A DNA stretch of 64,000 nucleotides from Bradyrhizobium barranii subsp. barranii (GTDB lineage: Bacteria; Pseudomonadota; Alphaproteobacteria; Rhizobiales; Xanthobacteraceae). The translations under genes were made by a program, and so were the position numbers. This document shows, piece by piece, positions 52,747 to 60,379 of this stretch. How positions within the stretch are numbered: the stretch's first letter is position 1; every line of letters begins with the position of its first letter. The notes under the pieces are model-generated. The model worked only from the letters and a program-made list of their open reading frames with translations. It ran no database searches and was not told where the DNA came from. The stretch is taken from NCBI RefSeq assembly GCF_017565645.3, contig NZ_CP086136.1:744001-808000 (forward strand). Direction: 5' to 3'.

Positions 52747-54012
52747 ATGACCATTGCCGACCAAGTGACGGGATCGACGATCGCGGGAACCGGCAAGCCT
52801 GCGGAGGCCAGACCTGCGGAGGCGAAGCCGCGCTCCGCCGCGCCGGCCATCACGCTGCCCGCCATCGGCGAGCGCGAGCTCCGGCTCGACCTGTTCCGCG
52901 GGCTCGCGCTGTGGCTGATCTTCGTCGACCATCTGCCGCCGAGCCTTTTGACCTGGTTCACGATCCGCAATTACGGCTTCAGTGACGCCACCGAGATCTT
53001 CATCTTCATCTCCGGCTATACCGCGGCGTTCGTCTACGGTCGTGCCATGCTCGAAAGCGGCTTCGTCGTCGCCACCGCGCGCATCCTGCGGCGCGTCTGG
53101 CAGATCTATGTCGCCCACGTCTTTCTGTTCACGATCTTCCTCGCCGAAATCTCCTACGTTGCGACCAGGTTCGAGAACCCGCTCTACACCGAAGAGATGG
53201 GCATCATGGATTTCCTCAAGCAGCCCGACGTCACGATCGTGCAGGCGCTGCTGCTGCGCTTTCGTCCGGTCAACATGGACGTGCTGCCGCTCTATATCGT
53301 GCTGATGCTGGCGCTGCCCTTGATCTTGTGGCTGATGAAATGGCGGCCCGACGTGACGCTCGGCCTCTCGGTTCTGCTCTACGCGGTGACCTGGGAATAC
53401 GACCTGTATCTGTCGGCCTATCCGAACGGCTTCTGGGCGTTCAATCCCTTCGCCTGGCAATTGCTTTTCGTATTCGGCGCATGGTGTGCGCTCGGAGGTG
53501 CGCGACGCATGTCGCGCATCCTGGCGTCCCGCGTCACGATGTGGATATCAATCGCCTATCTGGTCGCGGCGTTCTACGTGACCCTGACCTGGTATGTGCC
53601 GCAGCTCTCCCACTTCATGCCGAGGCGGCTCGAGCAGTGGATGTATCCGATCGACAAGGCCGATCTTGACGTGCTGCGTTTCACGCATTTCCTGGCGTTC
53701 GCCGCGCTCACCGTTCGCTTCCTGCCCCGGGAATGGCCGGGCCTGAAATCGCCCTGGCTGCGGCCGCTGATCCTCTGCGGCCAGCATTCCCTGGAGATCT
53801 TTTGTCTCGGCGTCTTCCTCGCCTTCGCCGGCCATTTCATCCTGGCCGAAGTCTCCGGCGGCGCAGCCATGCATGCGCTGATTAGTCTCTCCGGAATCCT
53901 GATCATGTGGGGCGTTGCCTGGGTGATTTCATGGTACAAGCGCGTGGCTGACAAGAGCGGTGCGAAAACCAAAAACGCCGTCGGCAACGCCGATCTGGCG
54001 GGAGGGGGCTGA
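52747..54012 (+). CDS. opgC: OpgC-type membrane acyltransferase (osmoregulated glucan succinylation)
   Basis: 421 residues from ATG 52747. About ten membrane helices follow a 40-residue cytoplasmic tail. ELRLDLFRGLALWLIFVDHL carries the conserved RxxDxxRG-like start and His of acyltransferase-3/OpgC proteins; FSDATEIFIFISGYTAAFVYG is OpgC-type. It is expected to transfer succinyl groups to periplasmic cyclic glucans. It overlaps the next gene by one base, and two SGNH-type secreted proteins follow, which may add or remove acyl groups in the periplasm. Confidence 0.88.
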   Translation: MTIADQVTGSTIAGTGKPAEARPAEAKPRSAAPAITLPAIGERELRLDLFRGLALWLIFVDHLPPSLLTWFTIRNYGFSDATEIFIFISGYTAAFVYGRAMLESGFVVATARILRRVWQIYVAHVFLFTIFLAEISYVATRFENPLYTEEMGIMDFLKQPDVTIVQALLLRFRPVNMDVLPLYIVLMLALPLILWLMKWRPDVTLGLSVLLYAVTWEYDLYLSAYPNGFWAFNPFAWQLLFVFGAWCALGGARRMSRILASRVTMWISIAYLVAAFYVTLTWYVPQLSHFMPRRLEQWMYPIDKADLDVLRFTHFLAFAALTVRFLPREWPGLKSPWLRPLILCGQHSLEIFCLGVFLAFAGHFILAEVSGGAAMHALISLSGILIMWGVAWVISWYKRVADKSGAKTKNAVGNADLAGGG

Positions 54013-54791
54013 TGAAGGCGAAGGTTCTCCTGAGCCTGGTCCTGCTGTGCGGTAGCCTCGCCGCGCCCCTGGCGCGCGCGGGCGATGCCGTGCCGGCTGC
54101 TCCGGCCGCGCCCCCGGCCTGCGAATTGCCATCCTATCTGCTCACCACTGAAAGCCAGCTTCCGAGGGTCGCCGATGCCATCAAGGCCGGCAAACCGCTC
54201 GAAATCCTGGTCATCGGCAGCCGTTCGACCACGATTCCGGCCTCGGAGGACAGCTCCTATCCGGCGCGCATGCAGGCCATCCTGCAGGACAGGCTGCTGC
54301 CGTCGGAGACCGTGCACGTCTCCGTAGAAATACAGAGCAAGAAGACGGCCGAGGAGGCGGCCGCCACCTTCGTTAAGCTGATGGAAGCAAAAAGGCCTAC
54401 TTTGGTCATCTGGCAGACCGGGACTGTGGATGCTATCCGAGCGATTGATCCCGATGATTTTCGCGGGGCGGTGACCGAAGGGGTTTCCGCGCTGCAAAAA
54501 GCAGGGGCTGACGTCGTGTTGATGAACTTGCAGTACAGCCCGCGTACCGAAACCATGATCTCGGTGCCGCCCTATCTCGACAATATGCGGGTGGTGGCGC
54601 AGGAGCATGACATCCCGCTGTTCGACCGTTTCGCGATCATGCGGCAGTGGAATGATCAGGGTCAATTCGACCTGTTCAGCCCGTCCCGCGGGCCAGAGCT
54701 GGCGAAACAGGTCCATGACTGCCTTGGCCGGGCGTTGGCACAGTTTGTGATCGACGCAGCCCATCTGGGGCCGGCCCAGCAGCAAAATTGA
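54012..54791 (+). CDS. Secreted SGNH-hydrolase paralogue lacking catalytic blocks
   Basis: 259 residues with a signal peptide (LLSLVLLCGSLAAPLARA). Aligned by eye with the next gene: block I reads VIGSRSTTI instead of AFGSSTAGYG, block II has no Gly segment, block III reads GTVDAI instead of GTNAVL, and the final DxxH is absent (DLFSPS). Shared parts include LVIWQTGT, DVVLMNLQYSP and LFDRFAIMRQW. It is probably a non-catalytic relative, perhaps a binding partner. It is coupled to opgC by a one-base overlap. Confidence 0.75.
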   Translation: MKAKVLLSLVLLCGSLAAPLARAGDAVPAAPAAPPACELPSYLLTTESQLPRVADAIKAGKPLEILVIGSRSTTIPASEDSSYPARMQAILQDRLLPSETVHVSVEIQSKKTAEEAAATFVKLMEAKRPTLVIWQTGTVDAIRAIDPDDFRGAVTEGVSALQKAGADVVLMNLQYSPRTETMISVPPYLDNMRVVAQEHDIPLFDRFAIMRQWNDQGQFDLFSPSRGPELAKQVHDCLGRALAQFVIDAAHLGPAQQQN

Positions 54792-54803
54792 GGTCTAGCG
54801 TTA

Positions 54804-55790
54804 ATGAGTTCTCTCCGCCCTTTTTGGTTGACGGCATGGCTGGCTGCGCCCGCGGCGGCTCTGCTGATGCTGACGCCGGTGTCGCTGGCACCAGTGCAGG
54901 CGCAGGCCACGCAGGCAACGCCCGCGCCGCAGCAGGCCGCTAGTCCGGCTTCCGCTTCGCCCTCCCAGACCACCGTCGCCGCGACGTCCCACGAGCAGCG
55001 CGGCGTGACCGCCCGCGCCATCGACAAGGTGAAGCAGGTGGCGAAATCCGCCGGGGACATTTTCAGCCGCGTGCCCTGCCTCACGCCGAAGGGTGGCTCG
55101 AAGGCGATGGGCTCGCTACCGCATGTCGCGGGCAAGCTCGTCGCCGGCAAACCCGTCGTGATCGTTGCGTTCGGCTCGTCGACGGCAGGCTATGGCGCGA
55201 GCTCGCCCGATTTCAACTATCCGAACCGTCTCGCCGCGCAGCTCCGCCGGCAATATCCGACCGCCGACATCACAGTCATCAACGCCGGCGTCGGCGGCGA
55301 GGACGCGCCCGAGATGATGAAGCGCCTCCAGAAGGAGGTGATCGACGTGCATCCGGATCTCGTGATCTGGCAGGTCGGCACCAATGCGGTGCTGCGCAAT
55401 CTCGATCCCGGTGACACCGCCAAGATGGTCGAGGACGGCATCTCCCGCATCCAGGCCGCTGGCGGCGCCGACATCGTGCTGGTCGACCCGCAATATTCGC
55501 CAGCCGTCAACCAGCGCAAGGAGAGCGCCGGCAAGATGGTGCACCTGCTCGGCAAGGTCGCCGAGCTCCGTCACGTCGGCATCTTCCCCCGCTTCGAGGT
55601 GATGCGCGACTGGCACGAGAATCAATCGATCCCGGTCGAGAGTTTCGTGATCGCCGACGGCCTGCACATGAACGATTGGGGCTATGCCTGCTTCGCGCAG
55701 ATCCTCGGCGACGACATCATCCGCTCCGTCGGCCAGATCAAGCTCGGCGTCAACGTGCCCGCCGACGTGCGGACGTATCGGCCGATGTAG
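54804..55790 (+). CDS. Secreted SGNH-type hydrolase linked to opgC
   Basis: 328 residues. A signal peptide ends near PVQAQA, then about 60 Pro/Ala/Ser-rich residues. The SGNH blocks are present: FGSSTAGYG (Ser), INAGVGGED (Gly), GTNAVLR (Asn) and DGLHMNDWG (Asp/His). It should be an esterase or acyltransferase in the periplasm. The operon order opgC, degenerate paralogue, active SGNH suggests a role in glucan acyl modification; this is inference. Confidence 0.82.
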   Translation: MSSLRPFWLTAWLAAPAAALLMLTPVSLAPVQAQATQATPAPQQAASPASASPSQTTVAATSHEQRGVTARAIDKVKQVAKSAGDIFSRVPCLTPKGGSKAMGSLPHVAGKLVAGKPVVIVAFGSSTAGYGASSPDFNYPNRLAAQLRRQYPTADITVINAGVGGEDAPEMMKRLQKEVIDVHPDLVIWQVGTNAVLRNLDPGDTAKMVEDGISRIQAAGGADIVLVDPQYSPAVNQRKESAGKMVHLLGKVAELRHVGIFPRFEVMRDWHENQSIPVESFVIADGLHMNDWGYACFAQILGDDIIRSVGQIKLGVNVPADVRTYRPM

Positions 55791-55801
55791 GTTTTCGCTT
55801 C

Positions 55802-55960
55802 ACCCTCCCCTGGAGGGGGAAGGTCGCTTCGCATGCAGCGAAGCGGAATGCGGAGCGGGGTGGGGTGACGGTGCTTCCGCATCGAATACTGCCCGAGCGG
55901 AGAGATCACCCCACCCCGCTCGCGCTTCGCGCGATCGACCCTCCCCCTCCAGGGGAGGGT
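55802..55960. repeat. Long palindromic repeat, family C (copy 2)
   Basis: About 160 bp with the same ends and inner GCGGAGCGGGGTGGGGTGA / TCACCCCACCCCGC arms as 28288-28480, but a shorter centre. It lies between the convergent SGNH and metZ genes. Confidence 0.85.
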
Positions 55961-55967
55961 AAGAGCC

Positions 55968-57164
55968 TCACGCCTTCTCCAGCGCCGCGGTCAGATCCTC
56001 GATCAGATCATCCACATGCTCGAGCCCCGCCGAGAAGCGGATGAAGCCCTCGCTGATGCCGAGCGCGGCACGATCCTCCGGCTTGAGGCGCTGATGCGTC
56101 GTGGTCGCCGGATGCGTGACGAGGCTCTTGGCATCGCCGAGATTGTTCGAGATTTTTGCAAGCTTGAGCTCGTTGAGCACGCGGAACGCACCCTGCTTGC
56201 CGCCCTTCACCTCGAAGCCGACGAGGGTCGAGCCGCCGCGCATCTGCTTCTTCACGAGAGCTGCCTGCGGATGATCGGCGCGGCCGGGATAGACCAGGCG
56301 TGAAATCTTCGGATGGCTCGCCAGCACGTCGGCGATGCGTCCCGCCGTCTCGGTCTGCGCGCGCACGCGCACACCGAGCGTTTCCAGGCCCTTGAGCAGG
56401 ACCCACGCGTTGAACGGCGAGATCGACGGGCCGGTCTGGCGCATGAAATTGTGGATGTGCTCGGCGATGAACGCTTCCGACGACAGGATGATGCCGCCGA
56501 GACAACGGCCCTGGCCGTCGATGTGCTTGGTCGCGGAATAGACCACGACGTCGGCCCCTAGCGCGAGCGGGCTCTGCCAGATCGGTGTCGCGAACACGTT
56601 GTCGACGACGAGCCGCGCGCCGCCGCTGTGCGCGATCTCGGCGATCCCTGGAATGTCGAGCACGTCGAGCGTCGGGTTGGTCGGGCTCTCCAGGAAGAAC
56701 GTCTTGGTGTTCGGCCTCAAGGCGCGCTGCCACTGGTCGAGATCGAGACCGTCGACCAGCGTCGTCTCGATGCCGTAGCGCGGCAACAGATCCTGGATGA
56801 CGTAGAGACAGGAGCCGAACAGGGCGCGCGAGGCCACCACGTGATCGCCGGCCTTCAGCGGCGCCAGGATCGCGGTCGTCACCGCGGCCATGCCGGTCGC
56901 GGCCGAGCGGGCGGCTTCGGCGCCTTCGAGCTCGATCATGCGGCGCTCGAACATCGAGATAGTCGGGTTGGAATAGCGCGAATAGATGAAGCCGGGGTCC
57001 TCGCCCTTGAACCGCGCCTCGCACTCCTCGGCGCTGTTGTAGACGTAGCCCTGGGTCAGGAACAGCGCCTCCGACGTCTCGCCATATTGCGAGCGCAGGG
57101 TGCCGGAATGGACCAGGCGGGTTTCAGGACGGTATTGCGTGGTGGACGCCGGGGACTTCGACAT
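55968..57164 (-). CDS. metZ: O-succinylhomoserine sulfhydrylase MetZ
   Basis: 398 residues from ATG 57164, preceded by GAGGAGG. Cys/Met-metabolism PLP enzyme: ATGMAAVTTAIL, SPTNPTLDVLDI, DNVFATP, the PLP Lys in SATKHIDGQGR, and NLGDAKSLVTHPATTTH near the end. It forms homocysteine from O-succinylhomoserine and sulfide in methionine synthesis. A SAM-II riboswitch with a terminator precedes it, so excess SAM should shut it down. Confidence 0.95.
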   Translation of the reverse strand: MSKSPASTTQYRPETRLVHSGTLRSQYGETSEALFLTQGYVYNSAEECEARFKGEDPGFIYSRYSNPTISMFERRMIELEGAEAARSAATGMAAVTTAILAPLKAGDHVVASRALFGSCLYVIQDLLPRYGIETTLVDGLDLDQWQRALRPNTKTFFLESPTNPTLDVLDIPGIAEIAHSGGARLVVDNVFATPIWQSPLALGADVVVYSATKHIDGQGRCLGGIILSSEAFIAEHIHNFMRQTGPSISPFNAWVLLKGLETLGVRVRAQTETAGRIADVLASHPKISRLVYPGRADHPQAALVKKQMRGGSTLVGFEVKGGKQGAFRVLNELKLAKISNNLGDAKSLVTHPATTTHQRLKPEDRAALGISEGFIRFSAGLEHVDDLIEDLTAALEKA

Positions 57165-57178
57165 AGGACCTCCTCTGC

Positions 57179-57199
57179 GTGACCATCGAAAATGGTCAC
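57179..57199 (-). promoter_or_regulatory. Hairpin just before the metZ ribosome-binding site
   Basis: GTGACCAT and ATGGTCAC pair perfectly (8 bp) around TTTCG in the metZ leader, between the terminator U-tract and GAGGAGG. It may keep the ribosome site open or protect the processed leader. Confidence 0.55.
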
Positions 57200-57234
57200 A
57201 AAAAAACCGGCCTGGATAACTTCCACGGGCCGGG
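57200..57234 (-). terminator. Intrinsic terminator in the metZ leader, with a competing stem
   Basis: On the minus strand CCGGCC (57233-57228) pairs with GGCCGG (57212-57207), followed directly by seven T (57206-57200). The upstream copy GGCCGGG (57253-57247) can pair instead with CCCGGCC (57234-57228), which would block the terminator. This is a terminator/antiterminator pair next to the SAM-II aptamer. Confidence 0.75.
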
Positions 57235-57253
57235 ATCACAGAGGTCCCCGGCC

Positions 57254-57308
57254 TGTTTAGCGACTTATTTAACGTGGCTGCAAGCCGGCCGGCTCAAATC
57301 ACCACGGG
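57254..57308 (-). ncRNA. SAM-II riboswitch (metZ leader)
   Basis: The minus strand reads CGTGGTGATTTGAGCC, then GGCCGGCTTGCAGCCACG, then TTAAATAAGTCGCTAAA. These are the conserved blocks of the SAM-II aptamer: stem P1 from CGTGG with CCACG, and the 3' strand that forms the pseudoknot. SAM-II occurs in alphaproteobacteria ahead of metA and metZ. It lies 90 bases before metZ, with a terminator between. Confidence 0.92.
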
Positions 57309-57395
57309 ATAAGTGATGCTCATATTCCGCAATGGCCTTTCCGTCAAGGCGTCCATCGGATAGCCGTAAAAGGCTGCTATTTCCCGCATGTCCGG

Positions 57396-58532
57396 ATGCA
57401 TTTGCCCCCTGACGAGGACCCCCGGTTGAGCTTCACGGTTGCCGCCGACGCCAATGGTATCCTGCCCGACCGCATGATCGCGGCGATGGCGAAGGCGGGC
57501 CTCATCCTGCCCGCTTATGACTTCGTCGAAAGCCAGATCCAGCCGGCGAGCCTCGACCTTCGCCTCGGCGACATCGCCTATCGCGTTCGCGCCAGCTTTC
57601 TGCCGGGTCCCGGCGCGACCGTCGCCGAGCGCATCGACGAGTTAAAGCTGCACGAGTTCAGCCTCGCCGATGGCGCGGTGCTGGAGACCAACTGCGTCTA
57701 CATCGTGCCGCTCCTGGAAAGCCTGGCGCTGCCGCCGGAGATCGTCGCCGCCGCGAACCCGAAAAGCTCGACCGGCCGGCTCGATGTCTTCACCCGTGTC
57801 ATCGCCGACGGCACCCGACGCTTCGACATGATCGGCGCCGGCTATCACGGCCCGCTCTACGCCGAGATCAGCCCGAAGACGTTTCCGGTGCTGGTCAGCG
57901 AGGGCTCGCGCCTGAGCCAGGTGCGCTTCCGCACCGGAGATGCCATCCTCAACATCGACGAGCTCGAGGCGCTGCATGCGACCGAGCGTCTCGTCGATCT
58001 CGACGATGCCGATCTCACCGGCGGCGTTGCCGTCTCCGTCGACCTCTCCGGCGAGAAGGCCAACGGCTTCGTCGGCTATCGCGCCAAGCGCCACACCGGC
58101 GTCGTCGACGTCGACCGCCGCTCCGGCTATGCGGTGGAGGATTTCTGGGAGCCGATCTCGGCGCGTCCCGACGGCAGCCTGATCCTCGACCCCGGCGAGT
58201 TCTACATCCTCGCCTCCAAGGAAGCCGTGCAGGTGCCGCCCGATTACGCCGCGGAGATGGTGCCGTTCGATCCCCTGGTCGGCGAGTTCCGCGTGCACTA
58301 TGCCGGATTCTTCGATCCCGGCTTCGGCTATGCCGGAGCTGGCGGGCAGGGATCGCGCGCCGTGCTCGAAGTGCGCTCGCGCGAGGTGCCGTTCATTCTC
58401 GAGCACGGCCAGATCGTCGGCCGTCTCGTCTACGAGAAAATGCTGGCGCGCCCCGACGCGATGTACGGCCAGCGCATCGGCTCGAACTACCAGGCGCAGG
58501 GCCTCAAACTATCGAAGCATTTTCGGGTGTAG
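57396..58532 (+). CDS. dcd: Long-form 2'-deoxycytidine 5'-triphosphate deaminase
   Basis: 378 residues, about twice the length of classic Dcd (about 190), with two dUTPase-like halves. The first half has ESQIQPASLDLRLGD and AAANPKSSTGRLDVFTRVI; SSTGR is the signature region. The second half has FYILASKEAVQVPPDYAAEM and GSRAVLEVRSREVPFILEHG. It should deaminate dCTP to dUTP for thymidylate synthesis. The ATG at 57396 has no strong ribosome site; TTG 57426 is an alternative. It diverges from metZ. Confidence 0.88.
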   Translation: MHLPPDEDPRLSFTVAADANGILPDRMIAAMAKAGLILPAYDFVESQIQPASLDLRLGDIAYRVRASFLPGPGATVAERIDELKLHEFSLADGAVLETNCVYIVPLLESLALPPEIVAAANPKSSTGRLDVFTRVIADGTRRFDMIGAGYHGPLYAEISPKTFPVLVSEGSRLSQVRFRTGDAILNIDELEALHATERLVDLDDADLTGGVAVSVDLSGEKANGFVGYRAKRHTGVVDVDRRSGYAVEDFWEPISARPDGSLILDPGEFYILASKEAVQVPPDYAAEMVPFDPLVGEFRVHYAGFFDPGFGYAGAGGQGSRAVLEVRSREVPFILEHGQIVGRLVYEKMLARPDAMYGQRIGSNYQAQGLKLSKHFRV

Positions 58533-58545
58533 CTCCACACTCTAC

Positions 58546-58586
58546 TGTCATGCCCCGGCTTGACCGGGGCATCCAGTACGCCGCAG
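58546..58586 (-). repeat. Half copy of the family A repeat
   Basis: On the minus strand it reads CTGCGGCGTACTGGATGCCC and the CCCCGGTCAAGCCGGGG hairpin, i.e. the right half of family A. The left half with CAGTATTCCAGAG is missing. Confidence 0.75.
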
Positions 58587-58646
58587 CCCCTCGATTGACT
58601 ACTGCCGGGATGCAAGCTGAAATCCGGCTGCATGCGAGGTGGCGAG

Positions 58647-59060
58647 ATGAGTGTTCAATCCGAACTCGACGCAAGAATCCTCGATGACGTCGCGGACGCG
58701 CTGATCTATTCGGATCGCTCCGGCACCATCACGCGCTGGAATCGTGCATCGACCACCTTGTTCGGCTTCTCCGCCGCCGACGCGCTCGGCCAGAACCTCG
58801 ATCTGATCATTCCCGAACATCTGCGTGCCGCGCACTGGAAGGGCTTCGAAGCAGCGCTTGCCACCGGGGCGATGAAGCTTGCGGGCAAGCCGACGCTGAC
58901 CCGCGCGCTGCACAAGAGCGGACGCAAGCTCTACATCGAGATGACCTTCGCGCTGGTGCGCGATGCCGGTGGTGCCGTGGTCGGATCGGTCGCGATGGCG
59001 CGCGACGTCACCGAACGCGTCGAGCGCGAGCGCGCGGCCGGGCTTGCGCAAAATTCGTGA
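58647..59060 (+). CDS. Single-domain PAS protein
   Basis: 137 residues from ATG 58647 (MSVQSELDAR), with GAGG upstream. One PAS domain: ADALIYSDRSGTITRWNRAS, LFGFSAADALGQNLDLIIPE, GRKLYIEMTFALVRD and a PAC-like end VGSVAMARDVTERV. There is no output domain, so it is a stand-alone sensor or adaptor; the cofactor is unknown. Confidence 0.85.
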   Translation: MSVQSELDARILDDVADALIYSDRSGTITRWNRASTTLFGFSAADALGQNLDLIIPEHLRAAHWKGFEAALATGAMKLAGKPTLTRALHKSGRKLYIEMTFALVRDAGGAVVGSVAMARDVTERVERERAAGLAQNS

Positions 59061-59164
59061 TGCGGAATTGACGGGCTGGCGTGCAGGGCGCTCTGCCTGA
59101 GCGTCAGGTTGCCTCGCACCGGTCGCGGTGACACACTCGATCAAAACAACGATCGGGAGCGAAC

Positions 59165-60217
59165 ATGGCCGCCGCAACAGACGCAGCACAAGAAGCGCAA
59201 TGGAAGCGCTGGCGCGCGGTCGCCGACCTCTATCACGCCTACTTCACCGGCCTCATCCTCACCGTCGTCACACGGCGTGGCACGGCGGATGCTGCTGAAT
59301 TCGTCTTCCGCGTGTTTCGCCGCCAGCAGCAGGAGCGCTTCCTGCCGGGGCTCGAAAAGCTCGGTCTCAATCATCTGCCGCCGGCGGTGGCCGCCGCGCA
59401 ATATCATTATCTCTCAAACTGGATCGGCGGCGTGCATGTCGAGTACATGTATGAGAGCGACCGCAAAGCCTGGATCCGCTATCCGCCGCCGCGCTGGATC
59501 TGGAAGGGCACCGCGATCTGCGGCGTGCCGGGTGAGGTCAGCCGCGCGATGCTGCGCGGCTGGCACGCCAACAATGGCGTCGCGCTCGGCGATACCAGGC
59601 TCGGCTTCGTCTGCACCAAGCAGAGCGTCGATGGTCAGGATGGGCTCGAAGGCTATTATTATCAGTACGACCACCCGCTCGAGCTGGATCAGCGCCTGGT
59701 CTTCGCGCGTCATCTGGAAGCGCCGCTGTTCGATGCGAAGACTGCGCCTGCGCTACCTGTTTCGAGCTGGCCAAAACCGCGGCTGGAAAAAGCCTATCGC
59801 AACTACGCGATGGAATATGTGCGCACCGCCGCGCCCGTGATGGTGCAATTGTTCGGCCCGGAAGACGCCGACTATCTCCTGCACCTCACCGGCAAGCTGA
59901 TCGGGATGCAGTATTTTGACGAGGTCGCGGCGGCACTGTCCATGAGCCGCGGTGGCGCCAGCGAGTTCGCAGCGTTCCTGAACGCTCTGTTTGCCGCGCA
60001 GGATGACGCTGCCGAGACGACGGCATCAGAAGGCACGTTTGAATTTCGTCAGCAGAGTTGGAAGCTGATGGATGACGTCGCCGACTATCATCGCGCCTGC
60101 ACCAAGGTGCTGGAAGGGTTGTTCGAGGGGCTCGCTGCCGGATGCGGGCGGCACATCGGCGTGCACCTGCGCCCGACAGCTGGCGGTCGGCCGCCGCTGG
60201 TCTGGACCATTGAGTAA
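59165..60217 (+). CDS. Conserved-looking protein of unknown function
   Basis: 350 residues, soluble, no signal peptide. Composition is normal, with many aromatic residues: RWRAVADLYHAYFTGLILTV, QYHYLSNWIGGVHVEYMYES, YPPPRWIWKGTAICGVPGE, EGYYYQYDHPLELDQR. Helices dominate the second half (ADYLLHLTGKLIGMQYF). I cannot name a family. The YP-PPRW segment with following ICGVPGEV could be a substrate pocket, which is speculation. It has its own ribosome site (GGGAGCG). Confidence 0.7.
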   Translation: MAAATDAAQEAQWKRWRAVADLYHAYFTGLILTVVTRRGTADAAEFVFRVFRRQQQERFLPGLEKLGLNHLPPAVAAAQYHYLSNWIGGVHVEYMYESDRKAWIRYPPPRWIWKGTAICGVPGEVSRAMLRGWHANNGVALGDTRLGFVCTKQSVDGQDGLEGYYYQYDHPLELDQRLVFARHLEAPLFDAKTAPALPVSSWPKPRLEKAYRNYAMEYVRTAAPVMVQLFGPEDADYLLHLTGKLIGMQYFDEVAAALSMSRGGASEFAAFLNALFAAQDDAAETTASEGTFEFRQQSWKLMDDVADYHRACTKVLEGLFEGLAAGCGRHIGVHLRPTAGGRPPLVWTIE

Positions 60218-60379
60218 TTCCGCCACTTGAAATGCGCTGCCGCAGGGCACGCCTGCATCCGGCGCAGGAGGAATCGGCAATTGCCGTGCTAAGCACGTCG
60301 CCGCGCCTTCCGCGCGAAGAAATTTATTGGCACACCTACGCATTGCCGCGCCGCAAATGGCCTGCGCCCGGGAGAGGAC

